Below, piece by piece: positions 5,056 to 5,758 of a stretch of DNA of 5,758 bases (position 1 is its first letter; each line of letters starts with the position of its first letter). The position numbers and the translations under genes are program-made. Under the pieces are notes generated by a model that made no database searches, had not been told where the DNA came from, and worked only from the letters and a program-made list of their open reading frames with translations. This DNA is from Synechococcales cyanobacterium 340R_concoct_173_sub (lineage in GTDB: Bacteria > Cyanobacteriota > Cyanobacteriia > Leptolyngbyales > Leptolyngbyaceae): positions 1-5,758 of the forward strand of contig JANXNM010000214.1 in NCBI GenBank assembly GCA_025354065.1, written 5' to 3'.

Positions 5056-5758
5056 TTAATAGACAGTCCCCGACCAATCGATCGTTTGGGTAATTGATCT
5101 GTTGCCGAGCGATCGAATAGCTTTAATTTCCACCTGTACATCATTTCCTGTTTTAAATGTGTCTGATGGAACTGGTAGCGCACCCAAATTCAATACAAAA
5201 CGATTGTAATCTCGCGTCACTAAATTGCTTGGAAGCACTCCTTCATAATACGTTTCAGCATTACCCAATCGATTCGGAATGCCATTTCCACCACCAGTTT
5301 TTATTTTGACTGAAAACTGAGTCCCTACCAGATCAGATTTTGCCCCTGAATCAATCACTGCCAATGTAAATTCCCGATCGCGTTTGTCGCTAATTCCCGG
5401 AGTTAGCTTCGTCACATCCCGTTGGTGAACTACCGCATTAATGCTCACTACAGCACCTTTAGAGGTATCTATTTGTTCTACTACCGACCAGAGTTCTCTA
5501 TCTTTAAACTCAAACCCTATTTCACCATTCTCCTGTAATCCTACAGTAACTCCTTGAGTCCCATATTCATTAATTCCCGATTTAGCATTCCATTTCACTG
5601 TGGCCGTTTTTTCAAGACGATCGCGATATTCCAAATACTCATCACTAATCTTAGAATTGATTTGTAATAGTCCCAACGCACCAGATTGCTTGTACCATCG
5701 GTTCAAAGTAAGGGGAAAGGTTTGAGATGAAATAGTTGACAATGGTGCGCCATATAAA
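5056..5758 (-). CDS. Unknown protein, 5' end beyond the window
   Basis: The minus-strand frame stays open to the right edge, giving at least 233 residues up to the TAA at 5056-5058. A TTG (5740-5742) could serve as a start, but the frame continues upstream as YGAPL before the edge, so I treat the gene as partial. There is no signal peptide or membrane segment in view. The visible part begins with NRWYKQSGALGLLQI (about 15-30 of the visible residues), then a charged helical stretch (EYLEYRDRLEK). Beyond that come alternating polar and hydrophobic strands, such as GVTVGLQENGEIGFEF, FTLAVID and VEIKAI, ending in DWSGTVY. It therefore looks mainly beta-rich, possibly the C-terminal domain of a longer structural or surface protein. 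I do not recognise the family. It converges on the GTP cyclohydrolase II gene with a 23-bp gap and no obvious terminator. Confidence 0.65.
   Translation of the reverse strand, partial: LYGAPLSTISSQTFPLTLNRWYKQSGALGLLQINSKISDEYLEYRDRLEKTATVKWNAKSGINEYGTQGVTVGLQENGEIGFEFKDRELWSVVEQIDTSKGAVVSINAVVHQRDVTKLTPGISDKRDREFTLAVIDSGAKSDLVGTQFSVKIKTGGGNGIPNRLGNAETYYEGVLPSNLVTRDYNRFVLNLGALPVPSDTFKTGNDVQVEIKAIRSLGNRSITQTIDWSGTVY

Noticed and set aside
5026..5068. TGCGTAA repeated at 5026 and 5040 and the palindrome CTATTAATAG (5053-5062) between convergent genes
   Set aside because: Too short and AT-rich to support a terminator or operator; likely chance.

Overview
The window looks like cyanobacterial chromosomal DNA. 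The core HIP1 sequence CGATCG occurs more than twenty times in 5.76 kb, inside and between genes. Every gene whose family I recognise has its closest remembered relatives in cyanobacteria. Short palindromic dispersed repeats in the spacers also fit a repeat-rich filamentous lineage (Leptolyngbya or Oscillatoria type), but I cannot name the genus.

Left part (1-971, accessory). A cyanobacterial-type antitoxin gene (25-336) is followed after 5 bp by a PIN-domain VapC toxin gene (342-792). The toxin is split into two reading frames. The break coincides with a small hairpin-forming repeat (about 532-575), a relative of which lies at 1909-1947. The toxin therefore looks inactivated by repeat insertion, leaving an apparently orphaned antitoxin. 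Just downstream, on the other strand, is a start-less open frame (810-971) that resembles the 3' end of a lost gene.

Middle part (972-2624, repeat-rich). A small secreted protein of unknown function (1215-1652, minus) is followed by a 495-bp spacer holding at least three inverted-repeat structures (1804-1859, 1909-1947, 2032-2090). Beyond it is a minus-strand gene (2148-2624) for a PD-(D/E)XK-like cyanobacterial protein that seems to lack its usual N-terminal segment and starts with TTG at best.

Right part (2691-5758, core-like). mutY (adenine DNA glycosylase with an intact iron-sulfur cluster and an intact Nudix box) overlaps by one base (TGATG) with a gene for a GTP cyclohydrolase II family enzyme of the long, two-domain URC1 type. 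These two form a tight operon. A convergent partial gene of unknown function (5056 to the right edge, minus) ends 23 bp from it.

How the parts relate: the mutY/GTP cyclohydrolase II pair is the only clear working operon. One member handles damage involving oxidised guanine and the other acts on a guanine nucleotide, so a link is conceivable but inferred. The rest reads as a decaying accessory stretch shaped by short palindromic repeats. I see no tRNA, rRNA, CRISPR array, intact transposase or origin.
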